DNA from: Palleniella muris
GTDB lineage: Bacteria > Bacteroidota > Bacteroidia > Bacteroidales > Bacteroidaceae
Direction of reading: 5' to 3'
Assembly (NCBI RefSeq): GCF_004792655.1
Contig: NZ_SRZC01000002.1
Location: 186,001 to 250,000, forward strand
DNA length: 64,000 nucleotides
Under the pieces are notes generated by a model. It ran no database searches. It worked only from the letters and a program-made list of their open reading frames with translations, and was not told the DNA's origin. Position numbers and translations under genes: made by a program. This document shows, in pieces, positions 55,129 through 63,498 of this stretch (positions are counted from its first letter, which is position 1; every line of letters starts with the position of its first letter).

Positions 55129-56022
55129 TTACTTCCAAAGCGGCTCGTTTTCCCATCCGACCGGGAAACCCATCGCAGTAACATCGACATTAGGATGAGC
55201 CTTCAGTAATGATTTCAACTGCTGTTTGAAGTCGTTGCCGGGATGGGTTGCATTCTGCAAGTATGCCAGACAGCAAAGCTGGGCATAGAGTTTGGTCGGC
55301 AGTGTTATGGAGGCATTAATCCAATCACCTTTCAGTTTACCGGGAAGCTGTGGTTTCAGAGGGTATCTTCTGTTCCATGTGCGAGAATGATGTGCAAGAC
55401 AGTTGCGCAATGCCACGGCACATTTACACCAACTTTCAAGATATTCGTGCTGTGGCAAATTAAATTCCCTCGCAATTTTCTTCTTGAGTTTAGTGTCTTT
55501 TAGGTTGCAGAAAATCTTTGACAACGTGCCGAAAGAGACCACTTCCAAAGTTTTCCATACGGGCGGTATGATAGGATTTGAGTATTTGTCAAAGTGTTCC
55601 TGAATGAAATCTTCCTTTGAACGGAATACTTCCTGTTGGACACGGATAGAGCAATCGGTGAAAATTTTATTGTCTGTAAATAGATTTCTGTCCATTATCC
55701 AAAAAGAACCGTAAGCCATCGAAAAATGGTGTATCAGTTTTGAGCGAAGAGCAATTTCAAAACTTTGGATAGCAGTAAAAATCAATGCCCTTAATTTCTT
55801 GTCAAAGTAATACAGATTGATGGCATTGTCGAAATGGCTGTTTGGTTTGAACACATGAGTTGTCTTATCTTGTTCCATAGGACGAAGGTAGTTCGCCAGA
55901 CGGAAATAACTCATGATTTTTAACTGTGCTACAGCATCATTGTCATTTCTGATGATTAGGCCCCGGTCTTTCAGCATCTGAAGAATCTGGGGATAATTCA
56001 GCGGTTGTTTGGTATAATCCAT
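55129..56022 (-). CDS. Abi_2-type HEPN abortive infection protein
   Basis: A 297-residue protein from the ATG at 56022. The longest frame to 56130 would translate the hairpin leader and is rejected. The start MDYTKQPLNYPQILQMLKDR, then YFRLANYLRPM and the C-terminal-half motif RNCLAHHSRTWNR (R-x4-H, typical HEPN RNase) mark the Abi_2/AbiD-AbiF family of phage defence genes. HEPN proteins cleave RNA and can halt growth or be held in check by an RNA or protein. The leader hairpin sits directly upstream, and no antitoxin protein gene is adjacent. Its promoter is next to the left end of the insertion sequence. Confidence 0.85.
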   Translation of the reverse strand: MDYTKQPLNYPQILQMLKDRGLIIRNDNDAVAQLKIMSYFRLANYLRPMEQDKTTHVFKPNSHFDNAINLYYFDKKLRALIFTAIQSFEIALRSKLIHHFSMAYGSFWIMDRNLFTDNKIFTDCSIRVQQEVFRSKEDFIQEHFDKYSNPIIPPVWKTLEVVSFGTLSKIFCNLKDTKLKKKIAREFNLPQHEYLESWCKCAVALRNCLAHHSRTWNRRYPLKPQLPGKLKGDWINASITLPTKLYAQLCCLAYLQNATHPGNDFKQQLKSLLKAHPNVDVTAMGFPVGWENEPLWK

Positions 56023-56039
56023 AAATGTATAAAAAGCAA

Positions 56040-56084
56040 AAGTTCCGCCCTGGTACGCATTGAAAAGAGGCGTGGCGGAAATTG
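56040..56084 (-). ncRNA. Hairpin RNA copy 1, leader of the Abi_2 gene
   Basis: The predicted transcript starts near 56084 and folds at once: UUCCGCC-ACGC, an 11-base loop, GCGU, the bulge ACCAG, GGCGGAA, then ACUUUUGCUUUUU. Arms are at 56042-56058 and 56070-56082. The terminal U-rich tract could end a short RNA of about 50 bases, before the Abi_2 start at 56022. Structured RNAs upstream of Abi_2 genes are known as the abiF motif (from computational surveys of bacterial ncRNAs); whether this one matches that consensus was not checked. Confidence 0.6.
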
Positions 56085-56090
56085 TCGATG

Positions 56091-56122
56091 CAAAGGTAGT
56101 GCTTTTATTCCAATCCTGCAAA
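56091..56122 (-). promoter_or_regulatory. Promoter of the hairpin RNA and Abi_2 gene
   Basis: On the minus strand TTTG (56119-56122), 20 bases, TACCTTTG (56091-56098). The predicted transcription start coincides with the first bases of the hairpin, which supports a structured RNA rather than a coding N-terminus. The insertion sequence target site is only 19 bases upstream. Confidence 0.7.
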
Positions 56123-56140
56123 CTTTTCAAGAAAAAACAG

Positions 56141-56149
56141 CAGATAATC
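56141..56149. repeat. Left target-site duplication of the IS (CAGATAATC)
   Basis: The nine bases CAGATAATC occur at 56141-56149 and again at 57487-57495, directly flanking the terminal inverted repeats. This is the signature of a recent transposition of this element here. Confidence 0.85.
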
Positions 56150-57486
56150 CAATATTGTCCTAAACGTTTTGGGCAAAAATAAAAATAGGAAGTAGTTACT
56201 AAGGCAAAAAATGACTACCTTAGTAGTGAGCGACCAACTCAACTACTTCCTATGGCAAATATAACACTTTTCGCACAAACAATCGCCCAGTTACCCCGTC
56301 AAACAATCAGAAAAATAATCCGCGAGGCCCAAACAGACAAGCACAACAAGGGTTATGACACGTGGAGTCAGCTAATCAGCATGGTCTTCTGTCAGTTTTC
56401 CAACTGCGACTCCGTGCGGGACATATCCAACGGGCTGAAATCCGCCACAGGCAACCTCAACCATCTCGGTATAAGCCGTGCGCCATCAAAATCGACAGTG
56501 GCATATCAGAACGCCCATCGCGACTGTTCGGTATTCCGAGACATCTTCTACCGCCTCTATCAGCATTTCGGACAGCAGGCGGGGTGGATTCATGGCAAAT
56601 TTCGTTTCAAGATGCCGTTGCGGCTGTTGGATTCGACGCTCATATCGCTTACGCTGTCTGTCTACGACTGGGCGCATTATACCACGACAAAAGGCGCTGT
56701 GAAGATGCACACGCTTCTTGATTATGACTGTCTGTTGCCTGAATTCGTGAACATTACAGACGGGAAAGGCTCTGACAACAAGGCGGCCTACGACATTCCT
56801 GTAAATCCGTATTCAATTGTAGTTGCCGACCGTGGCTACTGTGATTACAGCCTGCTCAGCCATTGGGACAGCAACAATGTGTTCTTTGTGGTCCAGCACA
56901 AGGACAACATCAGGTATAAGACCGTCCGTGAGCGTCTATTGCCTGAAAAGCGGGCGCAGGACGTGCTTATTGATGAGGAAATTGAACTGGAACTTCCAGT
57001 CGCGAAAAAGAAATATCCAAAGAAACTCCGCAGAATTGCCGTATGGAACGAAGAACATGGTTTCGTGGTGGAACTTTTGACAAACAACTTCACTCTTGCC
57101 GCCTCCACGATAGCCGCAATCTACAAGGCAAGATGGAATATTGAGATTTTCTTCCGCAATCTAAAGCAGCTTCTGCGCATAAAGAGCTTCATCGGCACCA
57201 CACGCAACGCCGTGGAAATCCAGATCTGGACTGCACTGATAACCATGCTCATCCTGACATGGCTGAAACACATCGCCAAGTACAAGTGGGCAATGGCTAA
57301 TCTTGTTGTCTCTCTGCGACTTAACACCTTTACCAAAATCGACCTCAACAAATGGCTTGACGAACCCTTCACACCGCCTCCCGAAGAGCCGTTTTTGCCT
57401 TAGGGGGATTACTCTGATGTCATTTTTGCAAAGGCTGATGCCTCTGCACGTTGAGTAGCACTCAAAAATTATTTAGGACAATATTG
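56150..57486 (+). mobile_element. Complete IS4-type insertion sequence, 1337 bases
   Basis: The ends are perfect 15-base inverted repeats, CAATATTGTCCTAAA (56150-56164) and its reverse complement (57472-57486), flanked by a 9-base duplication. One transposase gene fills most of the interior. No internal damage is visible, so the element looks active or only recently inserted. Confidence 0.9.
56252..57403 (+). CDS. IS4-family DDE transposase
   Basis: A 383-residue transposase. The N-terminal ~75 residues form a DUF4372-like domain (NKGYDTWSQLISMVFCQFSN). The first catalytic Asp lies in LLDSTLISL, the second in VVADRGYCDY, and the third catalytic region is AIYKARWNIEIFFRNLKQLL, with the Y-R-E-K signature of the IS4 family. 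The gene is intact, lies fully inside the terminal inverted repeats and has the length usual for this family. Confidence 0.95.
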   Translation: MANITLFAQTIAQLPRQTIRKIIREAQTDKHNKGYDTWSQLISMVFCQFSNCDSVRDISNGLKSATGNLNHLGISRAPSKSTVAYQNAHRDCSVFRDIFYRLYQHFGQQAGWIHGKFRFKMPLRLLDSTLISLTLSVYDWAHYTTTKGAVKMHTLLDYDCLLPEFVNITDGKGSDNKAAYDIPVNPYSIVVADRGYCDYSLLSHWDSNNVFFVVQHKDNIRYKTVRERLLPEKRAQDVLIDEEIELELPVAKKKYPKKLRRIAVWNEEHGFVVELLTNNFTLAASTIAAIYKARWNIEIFFRNLKQLLRIKSFIGTTRNAVEIQIWTALITMLILTWLKHIAKYKWAMANLVVSLRLNTFTKIDLNKWLDEPFTPPPEEPFLP

Positions 57487-57495
57487 CAGATAATC
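57487..57495. repeat. Right target-site duplication of the IS (CAGATAATC)
   Basis: Matches the left copy at 56141-56149 exactly. About 20 bases further on is a tandem repeat of GAGACGGTT (57515-57532), not explained by the insertion. Confidence 0.85.
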
Positions 57496-57552
57496 ACCAA
57501 AAAAACTTGTTACGAGACGGTTCGAGACGGTTTTAATCCCCAAAACGGCGTG

Positions 57553-58200
57553 TCAACGGTTGTAATCGGATAGTTTTTCCAATGCCTGCTGCCTTGTCTC
57601 GTCGATGAACTGCAGTAGCACACCCGGGTCTATGTGTCGCCGCCCCATTCTGACGGTCAGGTGCAGATGCGGCCCGGTTGAACGTCCTGTGTTGCCGCTT
57701 ATACCTACCACCTCCCCCGGTCTCACACAGTCACCTTTCTTCACTCGCCATTCGGACAGATGGCAGTAGCTGACAGAGAAGTCCCCGTGCCGCACAGTGA
57801 CATATTTCCCGGACACCTTGTCCTGTCCGACCTTCACCACGATGCCGTGCATCATGGCGTATGTCTCGCACCGGTCAGCCTTCAAGTCCAGTCCGTTGTG
57901 TTTCCTGCGTTTTTTCGTGAACGGGTCTGTACGCACGCCAAAAGGCGAAGTCACAAAAATCTCCTTCAGCGGATATGACACGCTAAGATAGCTGTCAATC
58001 CACTGCTTCCGCATTGAAGCGGTGTCGGCTGACGACTCCGCCGATGCCGCTTCTTCCGTAATCTCTTTTGTTTTCCCTACCGTCCCCTGTGTGACACGTT
58101 CAATCCTGTAACGTGCCGCATGGGGCGTTATTGTATGGAACTGTGCCGATGCAGCCATGCAACAGCCCAACCCCGTCATGAGCAATAAATTCCTTAACAT
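57553..58200 (-). CDS. M23-family peptidoglycan endopeptidase
   Basis: A 215-residue protein from the ATG ending at 58200, with a signal peptide ending near residue 20 (CCMAASAQ). The zinc ligands appear as HNGLDLKAD and GPHLHLTVR, the usual lysostaphin-type pattern, and FGVRTDPFTKKRRKHNG is typical of M23 proteins. It would cut peptide cross-links in the wall, useful during conjugation or cell growth. A -7 element (TACCTTTG, minus, 58205-58212) is only 4 bases before the ATG, so the mRNA may be leaderless or start with almost no 5' UTR. It is divergent from the DUF4099-like operon. Confidence 0.9.
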   Translation of the reverse strand: MLRNLLLMTGLGCCMAASAQFHTITPHAARYRIERVTQGTVGKTKEITEEAASAESSADTASMRKQWIDSYLSVSYPLKEIFVTSPFGVRTDPFTKKRRKHNGLDLKADRCETYAMMHGIVVKVGQDKVSGKYVTVRHGDFSVSYCHLSEWRVKKGDCVRPGEVVGISGNTGRSTGPHLHLTVRMGRRHIDPGVLLQFIDETRQQALEKLSDYNR

Positions 58201-58268
58201 GGCGCAAAGGTAACAATACCATATCAAACCACATTCTATTTTTACATATATCAGTTTAAGCAAAATAT

Positions 58269-58415
58269 CATACTCTAAGCAACTGTAATACTTGTTTATA
58301 TCGCATCAGAGTATAAAAGTAAGTATGATTATTATGTCTTATATTAAATAAGCATAAACCAAAGTAAAATCATACTTACAAACACCTCTGAATCGGAACA
58401 ACACATATAATTTTG
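58269..58415 (+). promoter_or_regulatory. Promoter with two inverted repeats before the DUF4099-like operon
   Basis: TAATTTTG at 58408-58415 is a -7 element 30 bases before the start codon at 58446. Upstream, GTAAGTATGATT (58319-58330) and its exact complement AATCATACTTAC (58368-58379) form one palindrome, and ATACTCT (58270-58276) with AGAGTAT (58308-58314) another. These look like regulator binding sites for the operon and perhaps for the divergent peptidase gene. Confidence 0.55.
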
Positions 58416-58445
58416 CGGAAAACGACAACCCATAAAATTATAAAA

Positions 58446-59192
58446 ATGAAAATTCAAAGATTTCAGAGCGAGGAACTGCCTTACGGCATACTCGACAGAT
58501 TCGGGCTGACACAGGATATGCTCGAAGACCTGCCCCAGAAGGCGATAGAGGACATTCTTGACGGTCGCCGTTCCCCGGTGCTGCCCATCAGCGTCACCGA
58601 CGAAAGCGGCGAGGAAATCCATGCCCGCACCCGCTTCGCGTTCATCCGCATGGACGACGACAGCGTCGATGTGGTGTTCTATCCACAACTCAAAGCCGGC
58701 CGCCTCGACCGCTTCACCGAGGAAGAGCGCAAGGCTTTGCTTGAGCACCGTCCCGTCATCGCCCCAGTCACCACTCCCGAAGGAAGGGAGATACAGGCAT
58801 TTCATCAGATAGACCAGGGCACCAACCAGATCATCTACGTGCCTACACCCGTCATTGGCCGCAATCTCGAATACGCAGCCAACGAAATGAAGCTCACCAA
58901 TGCGGAGCTTACCTGTCTGCAGAAAGGATTGCCCATTAGCGTCATGGACGGCGATGACCTCTACACCATCGGCATTGACCTCAATGAAAAGACCGGTGTG
59001 CGTCTCACGCATGGTGACGAGAAGAAATGGCGCGAGGAACAGCGACAGGGCTTCGGCAGATACAACTTCGGACTGAACGGTTGCTGGGTCTCCGACGAAG
59101 AAGGCAACCTCGACTATGTTCCCGAAGCATCCTATACCGAGGAACTGTGGGAAGAGATGCGCAAACGCAACAACATGACCCTCAAACACTAA
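58446..59192 (+). CDS. DUF4099/DUF3945-like protein of conjugative elements
   Basis: A 248-residue soluble acidic protein from the ATG at 58446 (a start 33 bases upstream lies near the promoter). It opens with IQRFQSEELPYGILDRFGLT, a signature of DUF4099-type proteins on Bacteroidales conjugative elements, and repeats short helix-turn units (LTNAELTCLQKGLPISVMDG). No membrane segment or catalytic motif is visible. The function is unknown in the literature I can recall; it is a marker of such elements rather than a defined enzyme. A long antisense frame over this gene was judged a shadow. Confidence 0.75.
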   Translation: MKIQRFQSEELPYGILDRFGLTQDMLEDLPQKAIEDILDGRRSPVLPISVTDESGEEIHARTRFAFIRMDDDSVDVVFYPQLKAGRLDRFTEEERKALLEHRPVIAPVTTPEGREIQAFHQIDQGTNQIIYVPTPVIGRNLEYAANEMKLTNAELTCLQKGLPISVMDGDDLYTIGIDLNEKTGVRLTHGDEKKWREEQRQGFGRYNFGLNGCWVSDEEGNLDYVPEASYTEELWEEMRKRNNMTLKH

Positions 59193-59204
59193 ACCGCAAG
59201 CAAG

Positions 59205-59423
59205 ATGAAATACGAACCTGAAGAGAAACTTATCGAGAACGTACAGTCCGGCGAATACGGTTGGAAAGAATACATCACCCGCCACTCGCGCGAGCTGGCA
59301 CAGGAATACGAATGGTACTGCCACCGCCAAGGGCTTGACCCCAATTTGGAAGAATCGGCTGTCAACTTCATGGAAATGAAGAACGCCCTGCTTGACGAGG
59401 CACTGGAAAACGGAAACGCATAA
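59205..59423 (+). CDS. Small acidic protein of the conjugative element
   Basis: A 72-residue soluble, Glu-rich protein (MKYEPEEKLIENVQSGEYGW) with aromatic residues in the middle (ELAQEYEWYCHRQ) and no motif I recognise. It sits 12 bases after the DUF4099-like gene and 12 before the next, in a tight operon, which supports its being a real gene. Confidence 0.65.
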   Translation: MKYEPEEKLIENVQSGEYGWKEYITRHSRELAQEYEWYCHRQGLDPNLEESAVNFMEMKNALLDEALENGNA

Positions 59424-59435
59424 ACAATAAGTATC

Positions 59436-61058
59436 ATGCCTATAAGGACAAACACCAATCCGCGCCCGCTTGAACTCACTCCCGAACTGCAGGACATCCT
59501 GCTCCGAAACGGGATGCAGGCTCATGTGGCCGCAAGCAGCAACGGTTTCGCCTTGCTCGTGCAGGGGCATGATTCCCCGTTGCTGAACTATCCGATTACC
59601 GAGAAACAGCTGAAAGCCCTGACCGACTGGGGAACAAACACCGCCAACCGCAAGGCTTACAACACATTCGCCAGCATTGTCGCCGCCGACTTCGATATGC
59701 CGAAAGACTTTGTGCATGCCCGCAATGCCAACGGTCGTGTGGCGATGGGCTTACACGGCTACCGTATCGGCGTGGGCGAATACGGCAGAGTAGCTCCGCA
59801 CCGTCGTCCACCCATGCCGCCGCATCACATGATGGGGTGGTCATTCTTGGGGTGGACACCGAGGATGCAAGAAGGATTCCACCTGCGCCGTATCGGAGGA
59901 CAACTCTATTACCCCGGTGCCCCAATGGTTCCGAACCGACCCGATGGACGCATGAAGCCCGGAGAACTGCAATCCGGCGGCTATGGCTTCTATTACAAAG
60001 GCTATAACACCGCTCCCGTGGCAGGAAAGGATGTGCTGTCCGAATTGCAGACGGTAATAACCCCTGTCAGACAGCCGCAAAGACCGACCACTCCGGCAAT
60101 TTCGTATAAGGAAGCCATCACTTCCGATGTCTATTTCTCCAATGAGAAATGGCAGGAGGTGCTGGCGAGCCACGGCATACTGGTGGATGCGGAGAAGAAG
60201 ACCGTCACCATACAGTCCTCGGCACTGGAAGCAGACCTGCAGTACAACCTCACCGACGAGGAACTGGCTGTATTGACTTCCAACTCCATCAAAGACCAGC
60301 CTATAGCCAAACGCCTTGAGACGCTTAACGGTGTCATCAAAGAGGATTTCGCCGATGCCGTCACCATGGACATGCTCAACAGCGACAAACAGATTGACAT
60401 AAAGCTCCATCCCGAAGTTCAGGCAGATCTCGACCAACAGATTACCCGACAGGACGAATATTACCGACAGCAGGATAATCAGCAGGACTTACAGGTGGAG
60501 CGTGAGCCATCACTCCGTGACAATCGGCCCAAAGGCGGCGTGGTCATGGACGGCAACGATCTGGGCCTTATAGACGAGAACAAAGGATGGTTCCGTGAAG
60601 GGCGGCACGGGCGTGAAGTCACCGTCGATGACATCCGTGTGGAACCCGTGCAAGGCGAGGGTGAGGCGAAATACCGTATGACTGCCGTCATTGACGGCGA
60701 GGTGGTCAGTCACGAGATTTCGCAGAAGCAGTATGAGAAATTCATGGCATTGGACGACATGCACCGCATGAAGCTCTTTTCAAAAGTGTTCAAGGAGGTG
60801 GATATGAAAGACCGCTATCCCGTGGGGCTTGGCACGAAAATCACCGCCGCCCTGTTTGCGGGAGCCGTGGTTACACATGACCTCCTGCGCGGTCCCCGTC
60901 CCATGCCGGACATCTATATGGAAGGACACCGAGGCCCGATGCCGCATGTCTATTTCAAACCCGGTGTCGATTCACCGGCAGATGTCGCCGCACGGCAGTT
61001 CGACGCCATGAGGAATCTGCCAGACGACCGTGTCCCCGGCATGGGACACGGCCTTTAA
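59436..61058 (+). CDS. DUF3945/DUF4099-related protein with an internal duplication
   Basis: A 540-residue soluble protein. Two related segments can be aligned by eye: one at about 14-95 (LELTPELQDILLRNGMQAHV) and one at about 230-330 (YFSNEKWQEVLASHGILVDA), each ending in an L-T-[DE]-[EK]-[EQ]-L-like unit. A third region near 370-440 (GRHGREVTVDDIRVEPVQGE) is beta-rich and the tail contains many Pro, Met and His. No enzyme motif is visible. Such proteins travel with conjugative elements of Bacteroidales; the function is unknown. Confidence 0.7.
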   Translation: MPIRTNTNPRPLELTPELQDILLRNGMQAHVAASSNGFALLVQGHDSPLLNYPITEKQLKALTDWGTNTANRKAYNTFASIVAADFDMPKDFVHARNANGRVAMGLHGYRIGVGEYGRVAPHRRPPMPPHHMMGWSFLGWTPRMQEGFHLRRIGGQLYYPGAPMVPNRPDGRMKPGELQSGGYGFYYKGYNTAPVAGKDVLSELQTVITPVRQPQRPTTPAISYKEAITSDVYFSNEKWQEVLASHGILVDAEKKTVTIQSSALEADLQYNLTDEELAVLTSNSIKDQPIAKRLETLNGVIKEDFADAVTMDMLNSDKQIDIKLHPEVQADLDQQITRQDEYYRQQDNQQDLQVEREPSLRDNRPKGGVVMDGNDLGLIDENKGWFREGRHGREVTVDDIRVEPVQGEGEAKYRMTAVIDGEVVSHEISQKQYEKFMALDDMHRMKLFSKVFKEVDMKDRYPVGLGTKITAALFAGAVVTHDLLRGPRPMPDIYMEGHRGPMPHVYFKPGVDSPADVAARQFDAMRNLPDDRVPGMGHGL

Positions 61059-61079
61059 CTGTAACATAAACCAGCGGCC

Positions 61080-62318
61080 ATGTCAGAACTTACATACGAC
61101 GATTTCAAAAGCAGGGTGAACATCCAGGACTTGTTGGTGGACGCCGGCTACCGGCTCAACCGCAGGGACGGCATGCGCTATCCCTCGTATGTCCGTATCG
61201 GCAGCGACGGTAAGCGCGTGCATGGCGACAAGTTCATTGTGACCGCCAACGGCCTGTGCTGTTTCCAGCCCCCTGAGAGAAAGAACTACAATGTCATCAG
61301 CTTCATCAAGGAGCATCCGAACCTCTTCGCCGAGTACAGACCCGGCATGTCGGGTGACAGGCTTGTCAACCTTGTCTGCAACCGCCTCCTGAACAATCCC
61401 GTGAACGACCGTGTGCCACGAGATTTCGGGCGGCAGCGCGAGACACGGTCTTTTGACATCTACGAATACGAGACACAGGGCTTTATCAATGGCGACTGGG
61501 AATCGCAGAAACGTTTCTATCCCTATTTCCAGAACAGAGGTATCAGCCTCCAGACCCAGCGGGCCTTCTCCGACCATTTCTTCCTTGCCACAAGGGAACG
61601 TGGCGGCAAGACATACACCAACCTGTCATTCCCGCTGTCGCTTGCCGCATGGCCGGGCAAGGACATCGTGGGACTGGAAGAGCGCAGCCGCCCCAATGCC
61701 GATGGCAAGACCGCCTATAAAGGTATGGCCGCAGGCAGCAATGCCGCAGAAGGTCTCTGGATAGCCCGTCTGGAAAACAACCGCAGCGACATGGGCTTCA
61801 CCCGACCCATTGACAAAGCGAAGGATGTCTATTGGTTCGAGAGTGCGTTTGATGCGATGGCCTTTTACCAACTGAAGATGAACGAGCCGGGGAACGTGGG
61901 CTTTCATGACCTTTCCAACGCCGTGTATGTGTCCACCGGCGGCTCTCCGACAAAAAAGCAGTTCTCGTCGATGATCGAGCATACGCCCGAGGCCATCCAC
62001 CACCTCTGTTTCGACCGGGACCGTGCCGGACGTATGTTCGCAGTCAACTTCGCCCTGCAAAAAGAAGGAAGGGTGTTCACCTCCCACCTGTCGCCGGACA
62101 AGGAGCGTCTTGTTGTTACCGACATGACCAAAGGCGTCAAACGTCACGAGCTGTCGATGGAACCGTTTGACTTCAAAGACATTTGTGAAAGGCTGGGAAT
62201 CGACAGGCGCGGAATCGGATATGAGCCTTGCGACGAAAGGTATAAGGACTGGAACGACCAGCTGCTTGACAAGCCCATGAACAATGAGGAAACGCAAACA
62301 AAAGGGATGAGACGATGA
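61080..62318 (+). CDS. Toprim/DUF3991 DNA primase-like protein
   Basis: A 412-residue protein whose N-terminal part (about 1-130) resembles a DUF3991-like zinc-free primase domain (NLLVDAGYRLNRRDG-type sequence). The middle carries a toprim-type fold: an Asp/Glu-rich stretch with FESAFDAMAFYQL and HHLCFDRDRAGRMFAVNFAL (the DxD-like acidic pair around 315). It would prime lagging-strand synthesis on the incoming single strand after transfer. It overlaps the next gene's start by 4 bases and follows the DUF3945-like gene by 21. Confidence 0.82.
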   Translation: MSELTYDDFKSRVNIQDLLVDAGYRLNRRDGMRYPSYVRIGSDGKRVHGDKFIVTANGLCCFQPPERKNYNVISFIKEHPNLFAEYRPGMSGDRLVNLVCNRLLNNPVNDRVPRDFGRQRETRSFDIYEYETQGFINGDWESQKRFYPYFQNRGISLQTQRAFSDHFFLATRERGGKTYTNLSFPLSLAAWPGKDIVGLEERSRPNADGKTAYKGMAAGSNAAEGLWIARLENNRSDMGFTRPIDKAKDVYWFESAFDAMAFYQLKMNEPGNVGFHDLSNAVYVSTGGSPTKKQFSSMIEHTPEAIHHLCFDRDRAGRMFAVNFALQKEGRVFTSHLSPDKERLVVTDMTKGVKRHELSMEPFDFKDICERLGIDRRGIGYEPCDERYKDWNDQLLDKPMNNEETQTKGMRR

Positions 62319-62815
62319 AAACACAGACACAACCATCATACAGTTTCGGGACATTGGTGTTCCGTCCCCGAATCAGGCAATATTTCGCCAATGACCTGAT
62401 TATTACCATCGTCTGCATAGCCGGGCTTGCCGTGGCCGGAATTGACGGCATGTTCATGGGTAACATCCTGTTGTGGGCATCGCTGGCAATCGCCCTCTGC
62501 CTCATATACCGCTTCCTTTATCTGCGGAGCATGAGGTTTGTCATCACAGACGAACAATTCATCTATGAGCATGGCGTGTTCCAGCGCACTCGTGACTTCA
62601 TGGAACTCTACCGTGTGGTCGATTTCCGGGAAGAGAGCAGCTTCTTACAGCAGTTGTTCGGACTGAAAACCATACATATCTATTCCGGCGACCGTTCCAC
62701 ACCCCGCCTTGACATGGTGGGCATGGACAAGAGCAGCAATCTTGTCCCCTTTATACGTGAACGTGTAAGTGCAAACCGCAAACGAAATGGAATATATGAG
62801 ATTACGAACCGCTAA
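62315..62815 (+). CDS. PH-domain membrane protein (YdbS-like)
   Basis: A 166-residue protein with two membrane helices (about 28-48 and 52-70, including LIITIVCIAGLAVAGI) followed by a bacterial PH domain (about 75-155, MRFVITDEQFIYEHGVFQRT). Such proteins sit in the inner membrane and bind lipids or partner proteins. It starts inside the toprim gene's last codons and is followed, with overlap, by an exported VirB5-like gene, so it belongs to the transfer operon. Confidence 0.8.
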   Translation: MKTQTQPSYSFGTLVFRPRIRQYFANDLIITIVCIAGLAVAGIDGMFMGNILLWASLAIALCLIYRFLYLRSMRFVITDEQFIYEHGVFQRTRDFMELYRVVDFREESSFLQQLFGLKTIHIYSGDRSTPRLDMVGMDKSSNLVPFIRERVSANRKRNGIYEITNR

Positions 62816-63488
62816 AATACTGACAGTTGTACTTGCCGTCTTCGCCGCTGTGTCAGCGAGGGCGCAGGTTGTCGTGTCCAATCCGTTGGAATGGCTTGCC
62901 CTCGCCGAGGGTAACGAGGCCATCAACGGACAGGTGAAAGACCAGACCGATGCACAGACCCGGACAGCGGTTCTGCAGAACACCATAGCCGCCGAGTTCA
63001 CCAAGATGCACGAATGGGAAAAGAAATACTCCGGCTACCTGCAGACCGTTTCCGGTTTTGCCTCTTCACTGAAAGCGTCCGCCACACTGTATGAAGACGG
63101 TGTGCGTATCTTCATCACCCTGGGCAAGCTCAAGAAAGCCATCGGTTCCAATCCGCAGGGCATTGTCGCTACCATGTCAATGAACAACCTCTATCTGGAA
63201 ACGGCGACAGAGCTTATCTCTGTCTATACACTCTTGAAGGAGGCCATCGCCACGGGAGGAAAGACAAATATGCTCACCGGTGCGGAACGCTCGCAGACGT
63301 TGTGGGCATTGTCCGACAAACTCGGCACATTTTATAAAAAGCTCAACAGGCTGTACCTGAGCATACGGTACTATACGCTTACCGATGTGTGGAACAACGT
63401 CAGTGCAGGAATGATGGACAGAGACATCGGCAGTATTGCCGGTGATGCCTTCGGCCGGTGGAAACGGGCAGCAAGAACATTAAAATAA
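62796..63488 (+). CDS. Third VirB5-like exported helical protein
   Basis: About 230 residues from Met at 62796 (62787 is also possible), with a signal peptide ending at SARAQ. The mature part is helical with Ala and Leu runs, like the proteins at 15353 and 16090, and ends in AGDAFGRWKRAARTLK, the same C-terminal signature. It lies near the opposite end of the window from the other copies but would be adjacent to traE in a related gene order. A pilus or channel role is inferred from family and position. Confidence 0.65.
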   Translation: MRLRTAKILTVVLAVFAAVSARAQVVVSNPLEWLALAEGNEAINGQVKDQTDAQTRTAVLQNTIAAEFTKMHEWEKKYSGYLQTVSGFASSLKASATLYEDGVRIFITLGKLKKAIGSNPQGIVATMSMNNLYLETATELISVYTLLKEAIATGGKTNMLTGAERSQTLWALSDKLGTFYKKLNRLYLSIRYYTLTDVWNNVSAGMMDRDIGSIAGDAFGRWKRAARTLK

Positions 63489-63498
63489 AGGAGACGGC

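Noticed and set aside
56023..56130. N-terminal extension of the Abi_2 protein
   Set aside because: The extension translates the hairpin RNA and promoter; Abi_2 proteins begin like the sequence from 56022.
58344..59717. Minus-strand open frame of 457 residues
   Set aside because: It runs antisense to the DUF4099-like gene and its neighbour; the plus-strand genes have recognisable family starts, a promoter and tight operon spacing.
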